A stretch of DNA of 64,000 bases from Tritrichomonas musculus (lineage: Eukaryota > Parabasalia > Tritrichomonadida > Tritrichomonadidae). Numbering within the stretch: position 1 is the first letter of the stretch; each line of letters starts with the position of its first letter. The notes beneath the pieces were generated by a model. The model did no database searches. It worked only from the letters and a program-made list of their open reading frames with translations, and had not been told where the DNA came from. Below, one piece after another: positions 1-9,062 of this stretch. Both the position numbers and the translations under genes were made by a program. The stretch covers positions 1,036,001 to 1,100,000 of the forward strand of contig JAPFFF010000052.1 in assembly GCA_039105265.1 (NCBI GenBank), given 5' to 3'.

Positions 1-2
1 TG

Positions 3-821
3 ATTGAAAAAAATATTTTAGAAATTGATCGAAACATTTTTTTACAAATGGAATCAAAAATTGAAAAAAACGGAAACCGTTATCTCCACTTTTTCTATCC
101 AGAATTGAAAGAATTTCTTGGAGAAGAACGAACCAAAGAAATTGAAGAAGAGCTCTTATCATTAGATCCAAAAATTCTTGATGATTTTGATCTTAAACGC
201 CATAAAGGAGAAAACGATTCATACATTAGCAATTTAATACGTAATGACTTAGTTGAAGACTTCGTTGCGTTTGTTACTCAATCTGCCACTCAGTTAGATA
301 GTAGAATTAGGCATTCAATTTTTGAAACAAATTTGTTTTTAATTGAGAACAACACAACATTAATTGAATACTCTGCTTTCTATGGCTCATATCAAATTTT
401 TCAATTCTTGCAAATTGAAAATGCCAAATTGAATCCATCATTGTGGCTTTATGCAATTCACTCACAGAATGCAGATCTCATCCATCTTCTTGAAAGTCTA
501 AACATTGCAAATGCTAAAACAAAGGAAAAATATATAGAGTACTTGGCAGAATCAATTAAATGCCACCATAAAAACTTCACTCGGTACATTACTGATACAT
601 TTTTATCACAGGACGATGATGTCCGAAATAGAGAAGAAATTATATCAGCCATTTTCCAGTCTCACAACTATTCTCTTTTCCGAGACAATTTTATAAAGAA
701 AGAATTTTATTATTTATGCAGCAACCAATACAATAAACTAGTTAATTTTCATATGGAAAAGAAAGAGAAAGAATTTAATGAGAAAATATCAAGACAAATT
801 AATCATAATTCTTTTAAATAA
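3..821 (+). CDS. DUF3447/ankyrin-type protein, N-terminal part (5' end outside window)
   Basis: The frame is open back to the window edge and carries sensible residues before the ATG at 48, so the true start probably lies upstream. The segment around residues 100-170 from that ATG (IEYSAFYGSYQIFQFL, LWLYAIHSQNADLIHLLE) has the look of the DUF3447 ankyrin-like domain that trichomonads carry in very large families. Such proteins usually continue into ankyrin repeats or BspA-type LRRs. Here the frame ends at 821, inside the start of the next reading frame, which opens with an ankyrin-like segment (DPLREAAKNNMFDIIYFLL). I infer that the two frames were one gene separated by a one-base shift, or that the assembly has an indel. 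The cellular role is unknown. Confidence 0.75.
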   Translation: MEKNILEIDRNIFLQMESKIEKNGNRYLHFFYPELKEFLGEERTKEIEEELLSLDPKILDDFDLKRHKGENDSYISNLIRNDLVEDFVAFVTQSATQLDSRIRHSIFETNLFLIENNTTLIEYSAFYGSYQIFQFLQIENAKLNPSLWLYAIHSQNADLIHLLESLNIANAKTKEKYIEYLAESIKCHHKNFTRYITDTFLSQDDDVRNREEIISAIFQSHNYSLFRDNFIKKEFYYLCSNQYNKLVNFHMEKKEKEFNEKISRQINHNSFK

Positions 822-3651
822 GGACCCTTTGCGCGAAGCTGCTAAAAACAATATGTTTGATATTATTTATTTTTTATTGAGTTCAAAAAGAAAATTCAAT
901 AAATTTAGTTCTTATATCAAATTAACAAAATTTGATAAACTATTAATCAAAAGCAATGCTTTCAAGTGTCGTTCATCATTGACACATATCCTCATTCCTC
1001 CTTCTGTAACTTCAATTGGCAGTTCTTGTTTCGATGGATGCTCATCATTAACACAAGTTACTATTCCATCTTCTGTGACTTCAATTGACAGTTCTTGTTT
1101 CGATGGATGCTCATCATTAACACAAGTTACTATTCCATCTTCTGTGACTTCAATTGGCGATAGTGCTTTTTATAGATGCTCATCATTAACACAAGTCACT
1201 ATTCCATCTTCTGTGACTTCAATTGGTAGTTCTTGTTTCGATGGATGCTCATCATTAACACAAGTTACTATTCCATCTTCTGTGACTTCAATTGGCGATA
1301 GTGCTTTTTATAGATGCTCATCATTAACACAAGTTACTATTCCATCTTCTGTGACTTCAATTGGCAGTTCTTGTTTCGATGGATGCTCATCATTAACACA
1401 AGTCACTATTCCATCTTCTGTGACATCAATTGGCAGTTCTTGTTTCGATGGATGCTCATCATTAACACAAGTTACTATTCCATCTTCTGTAACTTCAATT
1501 GGTAGTTCTTGCTTCCGTAGATGCTCATCATTAACACAAGTTACTATTCCATCTTCTGTAACTTCAATTGGTAGTTCTTGCTTCCGTGGATGCTCATCAT
1601 TAACACAAGTTACTATTCCATCTTCTGTAACTTCAATTGGTAGTTCTTGTTTCAGTGGATGCTCATCATTAACACAAGTTACTATTCCATCTTCTGTGAC
1701 TTCAATTGGCGATAGTGCTTTTTATAGATGCTCATCATTAACACAAGTCACTATTCCATCTTCTGTAACTTCAATTGGCAGTTCTTGTTTCGATGGATGC
1801 TCATCATTAACACAAGTTACTATTCCATCTTCTGTGACTTCAATTGATAGTTCTTGTTTCAGTGGATGCTCATTATTAACACAAGTTACTATTCCATCTT
1901 CTGTGACTTCAATTGGTAGTTCTTGCTTCAGTGGATGCTCATCATTAACACAAGTTACTATTCCATCTTCTGTGACTTCAATTGGCAGTTCTTGTTTCGA
2001 TGGATGCTCATCATTAACACAAGTTACTATTCCATCTTCTGTGACATCAATAGGAAATAATTCTTTCAGTGGATGCTCATTATTAACACATATAACCATT
2101 CCTTCTTCTGTGACTTCAATTGGAAAAGGCAATTTTACAGAAAAGAGATCATTAATAATTAGTGGGAGTATACAGCGTATATTTGACAACATGTTTGCTG
2201 GATGCTCATTATTGACACAGATCACAATTCCTTCTTCAGTAACTTCAATTGGAAATAATGCTTTCAGTGGATGCTCATCATTAACTCAGATAGAGATTCC
2301 ATCTTTTGTGACATCAATAGGAAACAATTCTTTCAGTGGATGCTCATCATTGACTCAGATAGAAATTCCTTCTTCTGTGACTTCAATTGGAAAAGGCAAT
2401 TTTACAGAAAAGAGATCATTAATAATTAGTGGGAGTATACAGCGTATATTTGACAACATGTTTGCTGGATGCTCATTATTGACACAGATCACAATTCCTT
2501 CTTCAGTAACTTCAATTGGAAATAATGCTTTCAGTGGATGCTCATCATTAACTCAGATAGAGATTCCATCTTTTGTGACATCAATAGGAAACAATTCTTT
2601 CAGTGGATGCTCATCATTGACTCAGATAGAAATACCTCCTTCTGTAATTTCAATTGGAAGTTATGCATTCAGCCAGTGCTTACTATTGAAGCACATTTCC
2701 ATTCCTTCTTCTGTTACTTCAATTGGAGATAATGCATTCAATGCGTGTTCGTCATTGACAACAACAACATTTGAAAACAATTCTTCTCTTGAATCTATTG
2801 GTAAATCTGCATTTAATAAATGCGAATCATTGAAACAACTTTCAATTCCTTCTTCTGTAATAAAGATTGGAAGTTTCGCCTTCAGTGGATGCTCGTCATT
2901 GGAACAAATCACAATTCCTTCCTCAGTAACTGAACTTTGTGATAATATATTCAGCCAATGCCGGTCATTGAAGCAGATAGAAATACCTCCTTTGACAACT
3001 TCAATTGGCATTAATTGTTTCAGGGACTGCTCATCATTGACGCAGATAGACATTCCTTCTTATGTAACTGATATTGGCAATAATTGTTTCAGTGGATGCT
3101 CATCGTTGATAAATGTTACAATTCCTTCTTCTGTGACTTCAATTGGCGAGTATGCTTTCGAAGAATGTTCATCATTATCAAGAGTCACAATTCCTTTCTC
3201 TGTAACTGAATTATGCGATTACACATTCAGTGATTGCTCTTCGTTGACAGCTGCAATTTTTGAAAATAATTCTTCTCTCTCTTCTATTGGCAGTTGTGCA
3301 TTTCGTAAATGCAAATCATTGAAACAACTCCAAATTCCTTCTTCTGTAAAAAAAATTGGAAGCTATGCTTTCAGCGGATGCTCGTCATTGGAACAAATCA
3401 CAATTCCTTCCTCTGTAACAAAAATTGAAACTTGCACTTTCTCCCAATGCACAGCACTGGCACAAGTGACATTTGAAGAACCTTCTTCTTTGGAATTAAT
3501 TGAATATTATGCATTTAATGAATGCTCATCATTGGAACAGATCTCAATTCCTTCATCGGTGAAGTCAATCGGAAATGATGCCTTTAAAGAATGCTCTTCT
3601 CTTCCTAAAAATTCAATACCTTCAGAATCTTTTCTTAAACGAAATAAATAA
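778..3651 (+). CDS. BspA-like leucine-rich repeat protein (957 aa)
   Basis: After about 45 residues of ankyrin-like sequence comes a long run of about 23-residue LRR_5/BspA-type repeats, each close to CSSLTQVTIPSSVTSIG followed by a variable turn such as SSCFDG or DSAFYR. Repeats in the first half are almost identical at the DNA level, while those after about residue 620 are diverged. No signal peptide or membrane segment is visible, so surface anchoring, known for some trichomonad BspA-like proteins, is not supported here. BspA-like proteins are associated with adhesion and host or matrix binding in trichomonads. The ORF start overlaps the DUF3447 frame by 44 bases, which suggests that this is the 3' part of a frameshifted DUF3447-ANK-LRR gene. 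The stop sits within TAAATAA, a typical compact trichomonad 3' end. Confidence 0.85.
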   Translation: MRKYQDKLIIILLNKDPLREAAKNNMFDIIYFLLSSKRKFNKFSSYIKLTKFDKLLIKSNAFKCRSSLTHILIPPSVTSIGSSCFDGCSSLTQVTIPSSVTSIDSSCFDGCSSLTQVTIPSSVTSIGDSAFYRCSSLTQVTIPSSVTSIGSSCFDGCSSLTQVTIPSSVTSIGDSAFYRCSSLTQVTIPSSVTSIGSSCFDGCSSLTQVTIPSSVTSIGSSCFDGCSSLTQVTIPSSVTSIGSSCFRRCSSLTQVTIPSSVTSIGSSCFRGCSSLTQVTIPSSVTSIGSSCFSGCSSLTQVTIPSSVTSIGDSAFYRCSSLTQVTIPSSVTSIGSSCFDGCSSLTQVTIPSSVTSIDSSCFSGCSLLTQVTIPSSVTSIGSSCFSGCSSLTQVTIPSSVTSIGSSCFDGCSSLTQVTIPSSVTSIGNNSFSGCSLLTHITIPSSVTSIGKGNFTEKRSLIISGSIQRIFDNMFAGCSLLTQITIPSSVTSIGNNAFSGCSSLTQIEIPSFVTSIGNNSFSGCSSLTQIEIPSSVTSIGKGNFTEKRSLIISGSIQRIFDNMFAGCSLLTQITIPSSVTSIGNNAFSGCSSLTQIEIPSFVTSIGNNSFSGCSSLTQIEIPPSVISIGSYAFSQCLLLKHISIPSSVTSIGDNAFNACSSLTTTTFENNSSLESIGKSAFNKCESLKQLSIPSSVIKIGSFAFSGCSSLEQITIPSSVTELCDNIFSQCRSLKQIEIPPLTTSIGINCFRDCSSLTQIDIPSYVTDIGNNCFSGCSSLINVTIPSSVTSIGEYAFEECSSLSRVTIPFSVTELCDYTFSDCSSLTAAIFENNSSLSSIGSCAFRKCKSLKQLQIPSSVKKIGSYAFSGCSSLEQITIPSSVTKIETCTFSQCTALAQVTFEEPSSLELIEYYAFNECSSLEQISIPSSVKSIGNDAFKECSSLPKNSIPSESFLKRNK
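1009..2110 (+). repeat. Tandem 69-bp repeat array inside the LRR gene
   Basis: About sixteen 69-bp units, each encoding one 23-residue LRR, follow head to tail with only scattered substitutions. Variants SSCFDG, DSAFYR, SSCFRR and SSCFSG recur in an irregular order. Near-identity across neighbouring units points to recent unit duplication or gene conversion. Confidence 0.9.
2122..2655 (+). repeat. 267-bp tandem duplication inside the LRR gene
   Basis: Two nearly identical 267-bp copies (2122-2388 and 2389-2655) each encode 89 residues beginning GKGNFTEKRSLIISGSIQ. A unit contains three standard LRRs plus one 20-residue aberrant repeat, and the duplication keeps the frame. It is a higher-order duplication on top of the 69-bp array. 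Confidence 0.9.
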
Positions 3652-3891
3652 TGGATTCTGAATTTAAAAATTCGATATATTTGAAAAAATTTTGAAGTTA
3701 ATTTTATTATGAAAATTTTTTATCATATATATTATATATAAAATATATTTTAAATAAATATTTAAATTTTCTAATAATAATATAAATATGATCTTTTATT
3801 CTAAGTATAAAAATATAAAAAGATTATTATAATTTTCTCTCAATTATTTCAATGAGAACTCTCAAATTACAAATAAAATTTTATTTTCATC

Positions 3892-6342
3892 ATGTCAAAT
3901 GACGTTGAGCTCAAATTAAAATTTCGTATCGACAAACCTGTATCAAGAAATATCAAGTATTTTGTATATCAAGAAAAACGATATCAAATTGACTTTGATT
4001 CGCTTGTTTTAAATTCTAATTATTTTTATAAAAATCGAAAACAATACAAACATATGGAATATATTCCACTTTTATCTGATGAAGAAAAAGATTTGAACAT
4101 CTCAGAAGAAAGCATTCGAGCATTTATATCAAGTTGCCAAAATGAAGAATGCGAAATCACAATATCATCAGTTATTGCACTCAGATATTTATCAATCAAA
4201 TATGAATACTTAACATTAACAGAAATCACAGACAATTTTATATCCAAGCATTCAAAAGAACTTATTTTTGATACAATTAAATTTAAAATAAAACAAAATG
4301 AAAATGAAACATTGAAAGAAGAAGAAGAAATGATTTTGAAAAACATCAATGAATTCATTTGTGAGAAAGAAGAAGAAATGCTTGATCTTCCAATTGGAAT
4401 TCTAGAACGAATCTTTCATAAATATTATTTAAGCAAAGAAGAAAATAAAAAAGAAAAAGTAGGATCAAAAATCATTGAATTTTTATTCAAAACATTGGAT
4501 AAATATGGAAAAGATGCATCAATACTATTCAGTAACATTGATTTTGGAGACCTAAACATTGAAGTTATTAATCGATTACTTGATGAATATCAAGATAAAT
4601 TTGATTTCAATATGATCAATTCAACACTTCTTAAAACAACGAGAGAATTGACAAGCGAATGCAAAAAGCAGCAGGAAGAATATCGAAAACTTTTTACAGA
4701 AATGAAGACAGAATTCAACAAACAAAAACAAATAATCGAAGATATGATAAAAAAAGAACAAAAAAGAGAAGAAGAATTTATGAAAAAAGAGGCTGAAAAA
4801 GATAACAAATTTAAAGAAATGATTTCTCAAATGATTAAAGAAAATGAAAAAGAAAAGAAAAAAATAAAAGATGAATTTCAAATCCTTCATGAAGAACAAA
4901 AAAAGATGATTCATAATGATTTTATTCATGAATATCATCAATTTATTATTGAAACAATTAAATATGAACAATTTGATGATATGACAGATGAATCCAAAAA
5001 TTATTTCATAGAAGAAGTTATTCAAAAAGAAAAAGAAATTAAAAATACCAACAATGAAATGATTCATAATATTTTATGCTGTCATAGAATCTTTGATAAA
5101 CTATCAAAGAATGGTGACAAATCTATTTTTGAACCAAATAAACAAAACAAAATTAAATTTATTCGAAATAATATAAAAGAACTCATTGTTGGTTTTGATA
5201 TCATAAAATGTTTATATTTAACGAATTCATTAAAAACAATTTTAGAAGATTTAATACAAAATTATAACGAGTTTTCAATTGTTGTTAATTATCCATCAGA
5301 AATATTTGATCCAATTCTGGACACTCTTCTTGGAATTAAAGAACAAAATACGAACAATTCAGACAGAAAAAATATAATTGTTAAAATATTGAATGAAAAG
5401 GATGATAACATTTGCACCCTCAAGAGAACTTTAGAAAACATTGATGAAGAACATATAAAAGACATGATAAATATATTCTTTAAGACATATAATTCGGGAA
5501 TTAAAGAAATCACAGGACATTTTGACAAATGGCAAGATTATTCAGAAATTTCAATTCCAACTTCAGTACATTCAATTCAAAAGAAAGCTTTTTATGGATA
5601 CAAAACATTGACACAAATCAATATTCCATCTTCAGTAACATCTATTGGTCCATATTCTTTTTATGACTGTTCTTCGTTGACCGAAATATCAATTCCTTCA
5701 TCAATAAAAACAATAGAAGGAAGCTGCTTCAGGTTTTGTTCATCATTGAAAAATATTACAATTCCTTCATCAATAACATTTATCGGATCATGCGCTTTTT
5801 ATAATTGCACATCATTGATTGAAATTAATATACCTTCAAGCTTAACATCAATTGAACCATCAACATTTGGTAATTGTTCATCATTGAAGAAAATAAGAAT
5901 CCCTTCATCTGTGAATTCAATTAAATCAAAAAGTTTTTCAAATTGCACATCACTTGAACAAATAACATTTGAATCCAATAGTTCACTCGCATCAATTGAT
6001 GAACAAGCATTTCTTGAATGCAAATCTCTGAAACAAGTAACAATTCCTTCATCCGTTAAAAAAATTGGTAGAGAATCATTCAAAGAATGCTCTTCATTGA
6101 TGAAACTCATTTTTGAAAAAGATTCATCAATCACAACAATTGATGAATATGCATTTTATAATTGCTCATCACTTACGCAGCTATCAATTCCTTCTTCAAT
6201 ATCTTCTATTAAGAACAAATCTTTCTATGGCTGCAAATCATTAACAAAAGTATCAAATCATAGTTCTTATCAAATTGATAATTTTGTTTTTGGTTCATGC
6301 CCTTTAATATCAGAAGTAAACAGTAAGATAATTAAGACATAA
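3892..6342 (+). CDS. BTB-like / coiled-coil / BspA-LRR protein (816 aa)
   Basis: Three parts are visible. Residues 1-230 resemble the BTB/BACK-like N-terminal module of many trichomonad proteins (YFVYQEKRYQIDFDSLVLNS, SVIALRYLSIKYEYL). Residues about 245-335 are a Lys/Glu-rich coiled coil (KQKQIIEDMIKKEQKREEEF). Residues about 555-810 are ten or so BspA-type LRRs (IPSSVTSIGPYSFYDCSSLT). The ATG at 3892 is preceded by TTTTCATC, close to the trichomonad initiator. There is no signal peptide and no membrane segment, so a cytoplasmic scaffold or adaptor is the more natural guess. The LRRs are more diverged from one another than in the upstream LRR gene and there is no DNA-level homogenisation. 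Confidence 0.8.
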   Translation: MSNDVELKLKFRIDKPVSRNIKYFVYQEKRYQIDFDSLVLNSNYFYKNRKQYKHMEYIPLLSDEEKDLNISEESIRAFISSCQNEECEITISSVIALRYLSIKYEYLTLTEITDNFISKHSKELIFDTIKFKIKQNENETLKEEEEMILKNINEFICEKEEEMLDLPIGILERIFHKYYLSKEENKKEKVGSKIIEFLFKTLDKYGKDASILFSNIDFGDLNIEVINRLLDEYQDKFDFNMINSTLLKTTRELTSECKKQQEEYRKLFTEMKTEFNKQKQIIEDMIKKEQKREEEFMKKEAEKDNKFKEMISQMIKENEKEKKKIKDEFQILHEEQKKMIHNDFIHEYHQFIIETIKYEQFDDMTDESKNYFIEEVIQKEKEIKNTNNEMIHNILCCHRIFDKLSKNGDKSIFEPNKQNKIKFIRNNIKELIVGFDIIKCLYLTNSLKTILEDLIQNYNEFSIVVNYPSEIFDPILDTLLGIKEQNTNNSDRKNIIVKILNEKDDNICTLKRTLENIDEEHIKDMINIFFKTYNSGIKEITGHFDKWQDYSEISIPTSVHSIQKKAFYGYKTLTQINIPSSVTSIGPYSFYDCSSLTEISIPSSIKTIEGSCFRFCSSLKNITIPSSITFIGSCAFYNCTSLIEINIPSSLTSIEPSTFGNCSSLKKIRIPSSVNSIKSKSFSNCTSLEQITFESNSSLASIDEQAFLECKSLKQVTIPSSVKKIGRESFKECSSLMKLIFEKDSSITTIDEYAFYNCSSLTQLSIPSSISSIKNKSFYGCKSLTKVSNHSSYQIDNFVFGSCPLISEVNSKIIKT

Positions 6343-6351
6343 AAATACAAT

Positions 6352-6741
6352 TACAGAAAAGGATTCAAATGTGAAAATGGATTTAAATGTGATCGGAAAA
6401 TTTTTAAAATTTTTAAAATTTTTTATTTATTTTTTATTTTTCTTTAGATACAAAGACTTTGGTAATAAATGAAATATATCAATATGTTAAGCACTTAATA
6501 GTTGATATAAACAAATATAGCATTCTAACCAAATATTGAAATTTTAGCATTTTTTCTATTGCTGAAAATGAAAAAATAAAATCTAAATATCGGATTATTT
6601 GGATTATTGTTTCCATATTGAATCGTATATATCGCTTCTATATATATTATTGCATAATAAACAAAAGTAAAATTATAACTCTTTATGCTAACATTTTTGA
6701 GAAAAATCGAAATTTTGATTTTTAATGTACGTTTAAAATTA
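6352..6741 (+). repeat. Left 390-bp inverted arm
   Basis: This is the reverse complement of 8094-8483, with no difference found by eye. Because both arms agree in length and sequence, the insertion is recent or the arms have been homogenised. Confidence 0.9.
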
Positions 6742-8481
6742 ATAAAAAAATTTGTCTAGCTATTATATCTGTTCAAATTTCTTTATTGATGATATCCTCA
6801 TATATATAAGTAATATAAGCAAAATAATTATTGAAGAAACATTTAGATTATATCTAACTCAATTAAAAGCAAAGCTTTGATGTGAAAAATAATAAAGACA
6901 ATTCGGACAATCGTTTTTTTCTACGCCACTTTTTGAATGGTTTTTCTATCCATGAATAGCTTTTCATGGAAAGTAAAAAACCGCCATTTTAAGGTGAAAT
7001 TTAACTTACTCTGTTAAGAAAATTAACCAAAAAAATCGTAAATTTAAATGTTTTCTTAAAATTATAACTATTTGCTTTTTTTGATATAATTTTTTTTATT
7101 TTTACATAATTTTTCAGGAATATACGCACCATTGATCACCACAGGGCTGTGCGAAGCCGAATCAGGCTCCTTGATTTGCTGGATGAATCGGGAAGCCATT
7201 TGAACTAAATATTTAATCATTATTTAGCAAAAATTGAATAAAAAATGTATAAAAAAGTATTCAAAAAGTTTAAAAGTTTTCAAAAAGTGGCGTAGAAAAA
7301 TACGATTCCCCAGACAATTCTCAAAAAAACATTTCGTTTTAATAGTCAATATGAGCATGCCTTCTTAAAATTAAAGTAATAAAAATATTAGTCTTGAATA
7401 TGAAAATAGAGAAATATGATTTAAGCTTAATAATCCAAATAATATATGAACTTTTACGATCATTTTTGAAAATTTTGAAATTTGTGAAAATGAATGAATA
7501 TATATATATGTTGAAAAGGAAATAACTCAGTTTTATGCTCAATGCTTGATAATAATATGTCAATGAATATAAAAGAGTTTCAACATATAAATGGGAAATA
7601 TTTTTGAACATTTCAAAAATATGATATTTTGGTAAAAAATTAAAATCAAAATAAAAGCTAGTCATTATTTTTGCCAATTATTGATCTATGATATTATATG
7701 AATTGATATATATCTAAAATGATCAAAAAAAAAACTAATATAATAAAAGTTTTATCCCAAAATATCCGTTTATAAAAATTGGACGTTTATTTTCATCTAA
7801 ATCATGATCTCATTGATATTTTGGTATATGAATGATATTTTTATAATAATACAAGTTATTAAAAGATGATGGATGATTTCAACAGTAAAAAGATGGCTAA
7901 GGATGAAATATTATATAAGATTTAGCATTTTATTTCAAGTTCTTTTTTAAAAAGGTTTTATCTAAGTTTTCATAATATAGTTTTCCTATTCACCAAGTTA
8001 TAAATATTTGGTATACTGTGTTAATTAAGATAATCATTGTAGAATTCATCTGAACTAATTAAAAAATAGATTACAGGCTTTAAAAAAAATCCATAATTTT
8101 AAACGTACATTAAAAATCAAAATTTCGATTTTTCTCAAAAATGTTAGCATAAAGAGTTATAATTTTACTTTTGTTTATTATGCAATAATATATATAGAAG
8201 CGATATATACGATTCAATATGGAAACAATAATCCAAATAATCCGATATTTAGATTTTATTTTTTCATTTTCAGCAATAGAAAAAATGCTAAAATTTCAAT
8301 ATTTGGTTAGAATGCTATATTTGTTTATATCAACTATTAAGTGCTTAACATATTGATATATTTCATTTATTACCAAAGTCTTTGTATCTAAAGAAAAATA
8401 AAAAATAAATAAAAAATTTTAAAAATTTTAAAAATTTTCCGATCACATTTAAATCCATTTTCACATTTGAATCCTTTTCTG
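6354..8481. mobile_element. Long-inverted-repeat transposon-like unit with TA target duplication
   Basis: The unit begins CAGAAAAGGATTC, ends with the exact complement (GAATCCTTTTCTG), and is flanked by TA on both sides (6352-6353 and 8482-8483). The arms are about 388 bp each and appear identical by eye. The 1.35-kb centre has no convincing ORF and contains a second inserted element. Ends starting CAG and a TA duplication fit Tc1/mariner-type DNA transposons, but TIRs this long and the absence of a transposase make it a non-autonomous or foldback-type element. Family assignment is inference. Confidence 0.65.
6905..7311. mobile_element. MULE-type MITE (407 bp) with 9-bp target duplication
   Basis: Terminal inverted repeats of about 33 bp (left begins GGACAATCGTTTTTTTCTAC, right complement GGGGAATCGTATTTTTCTAC, both continuing GCCACTTTTTGAA) enclose a non-coding core. 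The 9-bp direct repeat AGACAATTC lies directly outside at 6896-6904 and 7312-7320. A 9-bp duplication with GG-starting ends is the signature of Mutator-like elements, which are known in T. vaginalis. It has no ORF and so would be a non-autonomous copy, and it is inserted in the loop of the larger inverted-repeat unit. Confidence 0.8.
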
Positions 8482-8483
8482 TA
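8094..8483 (-). repeat. Right 390-bp inverted arm
   Basis: Partner of 6352-6741. The two arms can pair into a long perfect hairpin around a 1.35-kb loop. Confidence 0.9.
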
Positions 8484-8720
8484 TTACTTCAAATTTTTTA
8501 AATTATTGTATAAACAAAATAAAATCATTTTATGTTTTTTAATTTTATTTAAAAAGTGTAATTAACCTTTACTTTTTTTACATCACATTTTTTATTAACG
8601 GATTTTTAACGTAACTTTTTTAAAAATCGTAAAAAAAAGGGTGTATTTATATTTTTTAGACAAAAAAACCAAAAAATAATTTAATAATTTATAAAATCAG
8701 TAACATTTATAATGATATTT

Positions 8721-8872
8721 AGTAGTATACGTTTGCCATGATTTTAGGAACTTCGTCCCAAAATCCTGTCAAACACCCTAATTTTGGCACTTTTTTGGTC
8801 TCCAACTACCCAATTTTAGCCCTTTTTTGACCTCCAGAGTGTTGTCAGAAAATCCCCTATCACTATAGGGCA
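8721..8872 (+). repeat. Left terminal inverted repeat of the large Maverick
   Basis: These 152 bp match the reverse complement of 32224-32375 with one visible mismatch. Beyond it the two ends keep only loose similarity (TTTATTGCCTCAA on the left, AAATTGCCTCAA on the right). Confidence 0.9.
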
Positions 8873-9062
8873 CTTCCCATAGCGTCTTTTTGCCTCTTTA
8901 TTGCCTCAAAAAGCTGTTTGTCATACCCACTAATAAATGCGTGATTTTGGACCGGACGAGTTGTTTCAACTTTTTTGAAAAAAATATTTTTTGGAAATTT
9001 TCTCATCCACGATAAGAGGTATAAATTTTTTATATTTTTTATTTTTTATCTTCATTGCAAAA

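Noticed and set aside
1722-2225. Open frame on the minus strand of the LRR array (167 aa)
   Set aside because: It is the antisense of the 69-bp repeat. The same pattern appears antisense to other LRR segments (2661-3053, 5799-6134).
7339-7677. Minus-strand 112-codon open frame in the loop of the inverted-repeat unit
   Set aside because: Composition is Phe/Ile/Tyr/Lys-rich as expected from AT-rich DNA, with no transposase motif and no promoter-like signal.
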